A stretch of DNA of 64,000 nucleotides, taken from assembly GCA_045128835.1 (NCBI GenBank), contig JBGVRX010000017.1, positions 165,045 through 229,044 on the forward strand, in the 5' to 3' direction. The stretch's first letter is position 1, and each line of letters begins with the position of its first letter. This DNA comes from CALVUJ01 sp045128835. Its GTDB lineage: Bacteria > Bacillota_I > Bacilli_A > RFN20 > DUOF01. This document shows, piece by piece, positions 54,573 to 62,368 of the stretch. Below the pieces are notes generated by a model. It did no database searches, was not told the DNA's origin, and was given only the letters and a program-made list of their open reading frames with translations. The translations under genes were made by a program, and so were the position numbers.

Positions 54573-55691
54573 ATGGAGAGTATTAGAGATGCAGGGCCAA
54601 AATTAAGATCATTTTTTTATCACGTATGTAAGCCAAATGATCCTGCTTTAATTAGAGGATGTGTTGTTGTATTGCATGGTGTAGAGGGGCATGGAGGAAG
54701 ATATGAACCATTAGGTGAAGAATTGTCAAAAAGAGGTTATGCTATGTTTGCTATTGACCATATCGGGCATGGTAAAACCATTTTAGATGAAAAAGATGAT
54801 TTAGGAAAATGGGAAGATAAAGATTTTTACTATTCTGCTTATAATGCTTATTATTTGGTTGATGAAATCAAGAAAATGTATCCAGGTAAACCTGTTTATT
54901 TGTTAGGTCATGATTACGGTGGTACAATGGCACAATATATGATGTGTAAGTTTGAAAACATTTTTGATGGAATTATTATTTCATCTTGTGGTATGCCAAC
55001 AGTGAAAGATCAAGCAATGTTTGTTAAATGTTTTGTTAAAAAAGTTTTATTTTATGATGGAGCAAAGAGTAAGGGAACATTTAAGAGTAGAACTAGATTT
55101 TTAAATATGCATTACAGACCAACTAGAACTAAATATGATTGGTTGAATAGTGATCCAAATGAAGTAGATAGATTTATTGAAGACCCTATGGCTGGTTTTG
55201 TGGGAACAGTTGGATATTACTACTACCAATACAAATATATTATTAGTGTTCCAAGACTATTTAGATTAAGAAAAGTTAGAAGAGATATGCCAATTTTAAT
55301 GTTGGGTGGTAAAGATGACCATATCACACATTGCGGAAAACAAATTTTAAAATTACAAGATTACTATGTTCGTAAGGGATTTAATAATGTTAATGCAATT
55401 TTCTATGATAGATCAAGACATGATGTTTTGTTAGAGTGGAATAAGGAACAAGTTGCAGAGGATATCGCTACTTGGATTGATAGGAACTCATTTAAAGAAG
55501 AAGTGTTTGAACAACCAAAACCTACGATGACAGCAAGCACTAAGAAAAATGAACTTGTAGAAATTAAAACAGTTAATTATGAGGAGCCTAATCCTGTAAC
55601 TGTTGTAGAGCCAAGAACTACAAATTCTTTTGTAGAAGAAGAACCTGATGATGAATTAAGACTTTCTACAAGATTAAAAAAGGATAATTAA
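54573..55691 (+). CDS. Alpha/beta hydrolase resembling monoacylglycerol lipase, with Asp at the nucleophile position
   Basis: 372 residues. The cap-lipase pattern is clear: VVVLHGVEGHGGRYEPLGEELSKRGY, IDHIGHGKT, then VYLLGHDYGGTMA at 108-120. The nucleophile elbow normally reads GHSxGG in this family; here Asp114 replaces Ser, as in haloalkane dehalogenases and epoxide hydrolases. The acid (LGGKDDH, near 247) and His (RSRHDVLLEW, near 281) are in the usual places. A tail of about 65 residues rich in Glu, Pro and Thr looks disordered. No signal peptide. The substrate cannot be read from the sequence. Confidence 0.85.
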   Translation: MESIRDAGPKLRSFFYHVCKPNDPALIRGCVVVLHGVEGHGGRYEPLGEELSKRGYAMFAIDHIGHGKTILDEKDDLGKWEDKDFYYSAYNAYYLVDEIKKMYPGKPVYLLGHDYGGTMAQYMMCKFENIFDGIIISSCGMPTVKDQAMFVKCFVKKVLFYDGAKSKGTFKSRTRFLNMHYRPTRTKYDWLNSDPNEVDRFIEDPMAGFVGTVGYYYYQYKYIISVPRLFRLRKVRRDMPILMLGGKDDHITHCGKQILKLQDYYVRKGFNNVNAIFYDRSRHDVLLEWNKEQVAEDIATWIDRNSFKEEVFEQPKPTMTASTKKNELVEIKTVNYEEPNPVTVVEPRTTNSFVEEEPDDELRLSTRLKKDN

Positions 55692-55697
55692 AGAGTA

Positions 55698-55727
55698 AAA
55701 CTTCGGTATTTTCCGGAGTTTTTTTCA
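55698..55727 (+). terminator. Terminator after the hydrolase gene
   Basis: 9-bp stem AAACTTCGG/CCGGAGTTT (one G-U) with a six-base loop, running into six or more T. Confidence 0.85.
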
Positions 55728-55737
55728 TTTATCTTAA

Positions 55738-55759
55738 TTTTAACTTTTATTTGTTAAAA
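55738..55759. repeat. Inverted repeat upstream of the 294-residue gene
   Basis: TTTTAAC (55738-55744) and GTTAAAA (55753-55759) around eight A/T bases. Its position before the gene would suit an operator, but the region is so AT-rich that chance is a real alternative. Confidence 0.35.
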
Positions 55760-55816
55760 TAAATTTTAAAATATTGTAAAATAATGTTGGTAATTTTATA
55801 CGGAAGAGGGATGTTT

Positions 55817-56701
55817 ATGGAAATTTTTGATGTTTTAAAGAATGAGAAGCCTGTTTTTGTTTTAGATGATATTGAGGACAAGAAAACAAAGGCGTTAATT
55901 ACGCAAATAAATGGTCAATTAAGTAATATTTTATCTAAGTTAGAAGAATTTAAAAGTTTTGCGAATTCTCAACTTGAAGGTGATTATCATAAAAAGATTG
56001 TTATGGTTAAGAGTTTGCAAAGAGTTTATGGTAATTGGATAACAATGAATAATGCATGTGCAAATATTGTAAGAGAAGAAGCTAATGCCGTTAATTCTTT
56101 TAACGCAGCAAGAGATCAAATTATTAATAATTTAAATCTTTTACTTAAGGAGTCTGCAAAATTTCCAGTAGTAAGTGCTTATGATGTTTTTGGAACAGAT
56201 TTTGTTTTTGCTAAGAAGGGTCACAGTGTTATTATTTTAGGAAATAACAATACATTTATTATTGAAACTATTATTAATGAACTAAATAAGAAGATGGATG
56301 TTTCTGGTAATTTCAATGATGTAGAACCAATTGAACTTACTGCTAATTACAGTGATGTTGAAAAGAATGTAGCAGATTGTAAAAGAGCAATTGATGAACT
56401 TTATTATGGAAAGACTAGTAAAGAAGATAAATTGTTATCCCTTGTTTCTACAATGGAAGAAGTAGCAAGAGATTTAGTTTTTTTTGAAACATATAAAAAA
56501 GAAATTTTAAATGTTGGCTGTGTTGCAAAAGAAGTGGAACTTAGACAAAAAGAGTTGATGAAAAAATACATCCCATTGAAAAAACAATTGTGTAAGTTGT
56601 TGAAAGTTGAACTTATTGATATTTGTGATTTAAAGGCTTATGAAAGTGAATTTGCAACTCAAGAGTTTAAGGCAATTGATGAGGAAACTTTTGGTGAATA
56701 A
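55817..56701 (+). CDS. Unknown helical cytoplasmic protein, 294 residues
   Basis: I do not recognise a family. The chain is mostly alpha-helical with heptad-like stretches (near 25-60, 75-110 and 185-245), no signal peptide or membrane segment, and a short central beta-rich part (FGTDFVFAKKGHSVIILGNNNTF). AGAGGG is spaced for the ATG at 55817, eleven codons inside the longest frame. It stands alone between a terminator and the serS T-box and has no obvious functional neighbour. Confidence 0.8.
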   Translation: MEIFDVLKNEKPVFVLDDIEDKKTKALITQINGQLSNILSKLEEFKSFANSQLEGDYHKKIVMVKSLQRVYGNWITMNNACANIVREEANAVNSFNAARDQIINNLNLLLKESAKFPVVSAYDVFGTDFVFAKKGHSVIILGNNNTFIIETIINELNKKMDVSGNFNDVEPIELTANYSDVEKNVADCKRAIDELYYGKTSKEDKLLSLVSTMEEVARDLVFFETYKKEILNVGCVAKEVELRQKELMKKYIPLKKQLCKLLKVELIDICDLKAYESEFATQEFKAIDEETFGE

Positions 56702-56719
56702 TTTTTGAATTATAGAGGG

Positions 56720-56748
56720 TTGAAAATCATAAAATAAAAATGTATAAT
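56720..56748 (+). promoter_or_regulatory. Promoter of the serS T-box transcript
   Basis: TTGAAA (56720-56725), 17-base spacer, TATAAT (56743-56748). Transcription would start about 56755, at the base of T-box stem I. Confidence 0.85.
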
Positions 56749-56754
56749 TGAAGC

Positions 56755-56985
56755 AGGCGTTGAAAAAGACAAGTAGTAAAAAGATAATTTTTCAGAGAGT
56801 TCGTGGCTGGTGAAAACGAATAAAAGGACTTTTTATGAATCTACTTTGGAGCTTAAGGTTTATGCCCGGTTAATTACCGTTACCAAATGAGTGAACTAGT
56901 TTGCTAGTTAATTAGGGTGGCAACGCGGTTTCTATAGTAAATAGAGGTCGTCCCTTGTTATGGGGATAGGCCTTTTTATATTAAA
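56755..56985 (+). promoter_or_regulatory. T-box riboswitch sensing tRNA-Ser, controlling serS
   Basis: Occupies most of the 312-base gap before serS. The T-box sequence AGGGTGGCAACGCGG is at 56914-56928. Its bulge TGGC can pair with an NCCA end whose discriminator is G, as in tRNA-Ser. In stem I the specifier-loop context GAA-TCT-A places the Ser codon UCU at 56840-56842. GACAAGTAGT and the following region fit stem I elements. The competing terminator runs from about 56948 (GGTCGTCCC) to GGGGATAGGCC and a T run ending near 56979. Uncharged tRNA-Ser should favour read-through into serS. Confidence 0.93.
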
Positions 56986-57013
56986 AATTTTTAGAAAAGA
57001 GAGGAGAAAGAAA

Positions 57014-58291
57014 ATGATTGACATTAAATTAATTAGAGAAAATCCAGAATTAGTTAAAGAGAATATTAAGAAAAAATTTCAAGATCACAAATTAGTTTTG
57101 GTAGATGAAGTAGTTGCTTTAGATAAAGAATTAAGAGCTTATAAATTAGAAGCAGATACTTTAAGAGGAAAGAGAAATAGTGTAAGTAAATCTATTGGTA
57201 TGCTTATGGCTCAAAAGAAAATAGAGGAAGCTAATGCTGCTAAAAAGGAAGTTGTTGAAATCAATGAACGTTTAGTATTCTTAGAAAAAGAAGAAGAAAG
57301 ACTAGAAAAAGAAGTAAAGCAAAGAATGATGGTTATTCCAAATATTATTGATGCTAGTGTTCCTATTGGTAAAGATGATAGCGAAAACGTTGAACTTCAA
57401 AAATTTGGTGAGCCTTTTGTTCCTAAGTTTGATATCCCTTATCATGCTGAAATGATGGAAAAAGTTAGAGGCTTAGATAAGGATAGTGCAGGAAGAACAA
57501 GTGGTAATGGTTTCTATTACTTAATGGGAGATATCGCTAGATTATCTACTGCAATGTTAAACTATGCTAGGGATTATATGATAGATCAAAACTTCATTTA
57601 TTGTATTCCGCCATTTATGATTAGAAGCGATGTAGTAACGGGCGTTATGTCTTTTGCAGAAATGGATGCAATGATGTATAAGATTGAAGGAGAAGATTTA
57701 TTCTTAATTGGTACTAGTGAGCATTCAATGATTGGTAAATTCAAAGACCAAATGATTAAAAAAGACGAACTTCCAATTACTATGACTTCTTATTCTCCAT
57801 GTTTTAGAAAAGAAGTTGGGGCACATGGTATTGAAGAAAGAGGAATTTATAGAGTTCACCAATTTGAAAAACAAGAAATGATTGTTATCTGTGAGCCTGA
57901 AGAAAGTATGGATTGGTATGAGAAAATGTGGAGATATACAGTTGAAATCTTCCGAAATTTAAATATACCAGTAAGACAATTAGAATGTTGTAGTGGAGAT
58001 TTAGCTGATCTTAAAGTTAAATCTTGTGATATCGAAGCATGGAGTCCTAGACAACAAAAATATTTCGAAGTAGGAAGTTGTTCTAACTTAGGAGAAGCTC
58101 AAGCTAGAAGACTTGGTATTAGAGTTAAAGGTGAAAACGGAAATTATTTTGCACATACTTTAAATAATACAGTTTTAGCATCTACTAGAGCTTTAATTGC
58201 TTTCTTAGAAAACAACTGTAATGAAGATGGAACAATTAATATTCCAGAAGTTTTAAGACCTTATATGGGTGGCAAAACAATTATTAAATAA
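57014..58291 (+). CDS. serS: Seryl-tRNA synthetase
   Basis: 425 residues. An N-terminal long coiled-coil arm (about 30-110) is followed by a class II core: motif 2 FRKEVGAHGIEERGIYRVHQF and motif 3 with NNTVLASTRALIAFLEN. MIDIKLIRENPELV is the standard start, at the ATG 57014 after GAGGAG; the longer frame from 56960 begins inside the T-box terminator. A strong terminator follows. Confidence 0.98.
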   Translation: MIDIKLIRENPELVKENIKKKFQDHKLVLVDEVVALDKELRAYKLEADTLRGKRNSVSKSIGMLMAQKKIEEANAAKKEVVEINERLVFLEKEEERLEKEVKQRMMVIPNIIDASVPIGKDDSENVELQKFGEPFVPKFDIPYHAEMMEKVRGLDKDSAGRTSGNGFYYLMGDIARLSTAMLNYARDYMIDQNFIYCIPPFMIRSDVVTGVMSFAEMDAMMYKIEGEDLFLIGTSEHSMIGKFKDQMIKKDELPITMTSYSPCFRKEVGAHGIEERGIYRVHQFEKQEMIVICEPEESMDWYEKMWRYTVEIFRNLNIPVRQLECCSGDLADLKVKSCDIEAWSPRQQKYFEVGSCSNLGEAQARRLGIRVKGENGNYFAHTLNNTVLASTRALIAFLENNCNEDGTINIPEVLRPYMGGKTIIK

Positions 58292-58298
58292 TCAAAGA

Positions 58299-58324
58299 AA
58301 AGCATGATGAATCATGCTTTTTTT
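58299..58324 (+). terminator. Terminator after serS
   Basis: Stem AAAGCATGA/TCATGCTTT with a four-base loop, then about eight T. Confidence 0.85.
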
Positions 58325-58340
58325 GTTTGAAAATTTGTTG

Positions 58341-58369
58341 TATACAAGTGTAGTTTACTGTGATAAAAT
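58341..58369 (+). promoter_or_regulatory. Promoter of the 877-residue gene, shared type
   Basis: TATACA (58341-58346), 17-base spacer, TAAAAT (58364-58369) preceded by TGA. The perfect palindrome TTGTATACAA (58338-58347) overlaps the -35. A 13-base string TGTGATAAAATTA recurs in the promoter of the ankyrin-like gene. Confidence 0.65.
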
Positions 58370-58411
58370 TATTTTGCAAAGTTACTAAAAGAAAAATAGG
58401 AGATAATATGT

Positions 58412-61045
58412 ATGAATAATAAAGATATTATAGAACTGTTGAAGAGTAATGATAGAATGAATGAAAAGATAGAAGTTGCTAGACATTTATCTTTGGATAA
58501 ATTAAAGAAACTTTATGCTTTAGATAAAAATGTTATTAAATATATTTCTAGTAGTAATAGCAATAGAAGAATTGTTACTTATGCGCTAGAAAGTTTTTCT
58601 AGTGATGAGATGAAGGAATTTTATTCTTATTTTTATAAAGAAATTAATGAGTTGGATGATGAACAATTTGTGCTAAGTTTTGAAAATTTGGCGTGGTTTT
58701 ATAGTGAGAAGCTTTTGCTTGAGATGGGAGAGGATCCTAATTGTCATGCACTTGTAAGGGAATACGGTAATGACTTTTTAAAGTATATTTTTGAAACATA
58801 TGAAGGAAAACTTTCTAATATGGTGTCTCATGGGGTTATACTTCATCTTTTGGTTAATATGTTAGATAGAGGGTTAGATGAAGATGTTATGGAAAAGTTT
58901 ATTTCTAATAATGATCGTAGAATAAAGGAAGCTATTAATATGTGCGATACTAATAGACTTTTTGATTTGTTTGAAGGATTGCATTCTGATTGTCAAAAGA
59001 AACTGATTACAAGATATTATGAAGATATTTCAAATCATGTAGGATTTAGAGTGTTGTGTAACTGTTTGCATGATGATGTTTTGGTTAGTTTGTATGAGTT
59101 AGATAGTACAATTTTAAACAAGATTGATATGAGACATTTTTTAAGAACAAAGTTAACCGATAGTAAAAAAGAAATATTATCAAAGTATAAGATTGAAAAT
59201 TTAAAAAATGTATTTGATGCATCTAGTTGGGGACCTGTTGAAAACGTAAAATATGTTGAGAAGCATTTTAGAGATAATATTATTTGTGATGGGAAAATAG
59301 AAGAAATTGATGATAAAACTGAGGTTTTTTCTTTGGTATATTTAAAGAATTTAAAAGAAATGAAAAGACTTATAGATAGCAAAGAAATAACTAGAAACAG
59401 TCAAGTTTATAAAGATCATTTTAAGGTGTTTTACAAGTATTTAGTTTCTGAAAAACACTTGGGAGAATTAAGCGAATTAGAAATTAGAGAAGTTGAGAAA
59501 TTTTTCTTTAGGGTTGTTAGAGGTGGAGAGTTATGGCCTCTTAAATCAATTAATAGTGTTAATATGATAGTTTTAGTTAATAGAGTTAGTATGGTTGATT
59601 CCATGGCTAATAATTTCAGTATGGAACAACTTTTGAAATATAATGTTAAGGAGCATAAAAAACTTTGTGATATGGTTAGAAATGCTAATCCAGATTATAA
59701 ATATGGTGTAGAAGCGGATGTTTTAAAATTAATGATTATCGTTGGATATGAAAGAGCAAAATATATTTTGGATATTGATAGTGATATAGAAACTTTGCAC
59801 CATTTAGTTGGTGGAATAAATGTAAAAAATATAAAACTTGATGAAAAAGGGAATCCTCTTTTGGATAACAAATTTATAAGTTTATTGTTTAAAGATAAAG
59901 ATAGAAATCGTGTTAAGTTGATGCTTGAAAATAAAGATGAGGATTTATATAAGTATTTCCCTAGAATTATCGATGAGTGGGAAATTATAAAACTTAGCAA
60001 TAAGAATAATACTTTAAAAGAAGTTATCGAGTTTTTGAAAAACGGCGGAGTTGTAGTTCCTGCGAGGTATTATAGATTAGAAAATTGGTTTAATCTTATT
60101 GGGAGAAGCAATGAAGTGGTGTTCGAAGCGTTTAGATTGCATGATGAAATGCTAAGAAGAGTAGAGTCTACAATTCCTAGAGTTAGTGGAGAAGTTGATG
60201 GTTATCAATATGAAGTTTTAAGATATGATGATATGGAAGGATTGGCAGTTGGAAATGCGACAGATTGTTGCTTTACAGTTAAAGGCGTTAGTCAAACTTC
60301 ATTGAGACATGCTTTAACTAGTAAGAATGGAAGGATTTTAACTGTGAAAAAAGACGGTAATCTTTTGGCTCACAGTTGGCTTTGGAGAAATGGTAATGTT
60401 TTGTGTTTAGATAATATAGAAATATCTAAAAAGATAAAGCAAGTTGATTTTTTGGCGGTTTATGAGGAGTTTGTAAATAAAGTTGTTGAGATATCTCAAA
60501 GTGAAGAAGGCCGTAAAGAGTGTATAAGTAATGTTCTGGTTGGTGGAGATCCTTCGGCAAGTAAATATAAGGGAATAGGAAAATATAAATGTTATTTGAA
60601 AAAAAGTGTTAATTGTTTAAATGATAGTGATTCTAGAGTGTATGTAGATGCGCTTCCTGTTCCTATTGAGATAGGTCTTTATAGTGATGCGAAAGTGTGT
60701 CAATGGCTAATAAAGGGAGATGGCGATTTTTCTTTTTATCAAAGTAAGTACGGTTATAAAGATGAAAGGAAACTTCCGCTTAAATATGAATGTAATCAAA
60801 ATAGGGATTGGACTTTTATTAAACTAATTAGCAAAAAAGTTCGTTCACTTAAAATGCAAAAAGAAGGAAATGAAGAAGTAAGGTTTGATATTAATTATTA
60901 CGATAAGATTTATTGTAGTGATGATTGGTATGTTGCAATAGATAAAAAAGGAAATATAGAAAACTTCTGTAGTTATAGTGATTCTAGGGCTAAAGAAGAA
61001 ATGGATAAAGTGCTCGTTTCTCTAAGAGAAAACTTCCGAAAGTAG
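58412..61045 (+). CDS. Large unknown protein, paralogue A (877 residues)
   Basis: No family recognised with confidence. Residues 1-590 look like an all-helical repeat scaffold (short Leu/Lys/Asp-rich helices such as MDRHFL-, NRLFDLFEGL, YLKNLKEMKRLI) without signal peptide or membrane helix. Near 610-680 lies a distinct compact domain: VGNATDCCFTVKGVS, then NGRILTVKKDGNLLAHSWLW and LCLDNIEI. Its layout (small-residue-Cys, basic beta strand, aromatic-DNIE strand) is faintly like PcfJ or a GNAT-type strand pair. The end (about 745-877) is Lys/Tyr-rich. AGGAGA precedes the ATG. Residues about 170-475 are clearly homologous to the partial gene at 62369. Confidence 0.88.
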   Translation: MNNKDIIELLKSNDRMNEKIEVARHLSLDKLKKLYALDKNVIKYISSSNSNRRIVTYALESFSSDEMKEFYSYFYKEINELDDEQFVLSFENLAWFYSEKLLLEMGEDPNCHALVREYGNDFLKYIFETYEGKLSNMVSHGVILHLLVNMLDRGLDEDVMEKFISNNDRRIKEAINMCDTNRLFDLFEGLHSDCQKKLITRYYEDISNHVGFRVLCNCLHDDVLVSLYELDSTILNKIDMRHFLRTKLTDSKKEILSKYKIENLKNVFDASSWGPVENVKYVEKHFRDNIICDGKIEEIDDKTEVFSLVYLKNLKEMKRLIDSKEITRNSQVYKDHFKVFYKYLVSEKHLGELSELEIREVEKFFFRVVRGGELWPLKSINSVNMIVLVNRVSMVDSMANNFSMEQLLKYNVKEHKKLCDMVRNANPDYKYGVEADVLKLMIIVGYERAKYILDIDSDIETLHHLVGGINVKNIKLDEKGNPLLDNKFISLLFKDKDRNRVKLMLENKDEDLYKYFPRIIDEWEIIKLSNKNNTLKEVIEFLKNGGVVVPARYYRLENWFNLIGRSNEVVFEAFRLHDEMLRRVESTIPRVSGEVDGYQYEVLRYDDMEGLAVGNATDCCFTVKGVSQTSLRHALTSKNGRILTVKKDGNLLAHSWLWRNGNVLCLDNIEISKKIKQVDFLAVYEEFVNKVVEISQSEEGRKECISNVLVGGDPSASKYKGIGKYKCYLKKSVNCLNDSDSRVYVDALPVPIEIGLYSDAKVCQWLIKGDGDFSFYQSKYGYKDERKLPLKYECNQNRDWTFIKLISKKVRSLKMQKEGNEEVRFDINYYDKIYCSDDWYVAIDKKGNIENFCSYSDSRAKEEMDKVLVSLRENFRK

Positions 61046-61047
61046 AT

Positions 61048-61086
61048 AGGAGTGCGCACAAATTTGTTGTGTACATTCCTTTTTTT
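61048..61086 (+). terminator. Terminator after paralogue A, overlapping the next promoter
   Basis: AGGAGTG/CATTCCT with an inner CACAA/TTGTG extension and six T. The right arm contains the -35 element of the ankyrin-like gene. Confidence 0.75.
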
Positions 61087-61098
61087 GTGTGATAAAAT
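61070..61098 (+). promoter_or_regulatory. Promoter of the ankyrin-like gene and paralogue B, shared type
   Basis: TGTACA (61070-61075), 17-base spacer, TAAAAT (61093-61098) preceded by TGA. It is the same architecture and nearly the same sequence as the promoter at 58341-58369. Confidence 0.65.
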
Positions 61099-61127
61099 TA
61101 GGGTGCATTTAGTTAGGGGGAGTTTTG

Positions 61128-62363
61128 ATGATAACTAAGCAAAGTGTAGGACAATTATTGAATTCTATGAGTAGTAATAAAGGGGAAAATGTTTCTAAAA
61201 TTATTAGAGAATTCAATAGATATAATGTAAAAAGTGCGGACACATTGTTTGTTTTAACTGATGAACGATATGATGAAAGAGCGTGCTTGCTAGCTATAGA
61301 AAGTTTGCTTGATTTTGGTCACTGCTCTATTAATGCTAAAGATTCATTTAATTATAATTTTATTCAAAATGCTATATATGAATGTTATAGTAGTGATTTT
61401 ATAGTTAAGTTAATAAATTTATCTGCTAGTCATGGTTTAGCTGTTAATCATCAAGATTCGGATGGAGATACTATGCTACATACTGCAATATACGCGGATG
61501 ATTTTAAAGGCGATATTGTGGAAATATATAAGGCATTAATTAAGTGTGGTTTTGATTCTAGTATTAAGGATAAGGCTCATAGAAGTATAGTTGATGCGAT
61601 GAGATATGAGAAAGAAAAGCATTCTAAGTTTACAGATAAAGAAATTAAAACTGTTGAAAAATTGTATAATAGTGAAATTTCTAGATTAAATGAAGAAAAT
61701 AAAGTTGTGTCTGATATAGATAAGACGTTAGCAATGATGGGGTATGACTTAACTGCCAATAAAAATATTTTAACTAGAGAGTTACTTAGATTAGGTATAA
61801 AAAAAGATAAATACTTATTTAAGTTAACAGATGAACTTCATAATGAGTTATCTTGTTTTGCGGCGATTAAATCTATACTTCTTTCAGGAGTGTGCAAAGT
61901 TAATGAAACTGATGAAGTTGGATACAACTTTATTCAAAATGCAATGTATGCTGGTTATAGCACTGCTTTTATAAATGGTTGTATTGATGCATGTAATGAT
62001 AAATCAATTACATATAAATTAGGTATTAATCATCGAGATGAAGATGGTGATACTATGTTACATAGTGCGATTTATTGCAATGATGAATGTGTTTTAAATA
62101 TTGCTTCAGTATATAGTACACTTTTAAAGTATGGTTTTGATTCTAGACTTAAAGATAATGAAGGTAGAAGTATTGTTGATGCAATGAAGTATGAGAAGAA
62201 AAGATGCAATAAGTTTAGTGATGAAGAAATTGACGAGGTCGAAAAAATTTATAATAGTAAATTAGGAATAGAGAATACGGCTTTTTCTAAAGACGAACTT
62301 AGCCAAAATAGAAGACTAAATGAGGAAGGACTAGCAAGTTTCTTAAAGAAATGTAAAAGGTAA
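61128..62363 (+). CDS. Internally duplicated ankyrin-like repeat protein (411 residues)
   Basis: Two tandem copies of a unit of about 185 residues: copy 1 about 5-185, copy 2 about 205-390. Matching blocks are NYNFIQNAIYECYSS with GYNFIQNAMYAGYST; NHQDSDGDTMLHTAIY with NHRDEDGDTMLHSAIY; and RSIVDAMRYEKEKHSKF with RSIVDAMKYEKKRCNKF. DGDTMLHxAIY is an ankyrin-type TxLHxA turn-helix motif. No signal peptide. The ATG at 61128 has GGGGGAG five bases upstream. It lies five bases before paralogue B, so the two are almost certainly co-transcribed. Protein-protein binding is inferred from the repeats. Confidence 0.88.
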   Translation: MITKQSVGQLLNSMSSNKGENVSKIIREFNRYNVKSADTLFVLTDERYDERACLLAIESLLDFGHCSINAKDSFNYNFIQNAIYECYSSDFIVKLINLSASHGLAVNHQDSDGDTMLHTAIYADDFKGDIVEIYKALIKCGFDSSIKDKAHRSIVDAMRYEKEKHSKFTDKEIKTVEKLYNSEISRLNEENKVVSDIDKTLAMMGYDLTANKNILTRELLRLGIKKDKYLFKLTDELHNELSCFAAIKSILLSGVCKVNETDEVGYNFIQNAMYAGYSTAFINGCIDACNDKSITYKLGINHRDEDGDTMLHSAIYCNDECVLNIASVYSTLLKYGFDSRLKDNEGRSIVDAMKYEKKRCNKFSDEEIDEVEKIYNSKLGIENTAFSKDELSQNRRLNEEGLASFLKKCKR

Positions 62364-62368
62364 GTAAT

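Noticed and set aside
54573..55691. Annotation as an ordinary lysophospholipase or monoacylglycerol lipase
   Set aside because: The nucleophile serine is replaced by Asp114, so serine-hydrolase activity cannot be assumed.
58338..58347. TTGTATACAA palindrome as a shared operator of the 58-64 kb cluster
   Set aside because: The second copy (TTGTGTACA at 61066-61075) is imperfect and forms part of a terminator hairpin, so only the shared promoter architecture is claimed.
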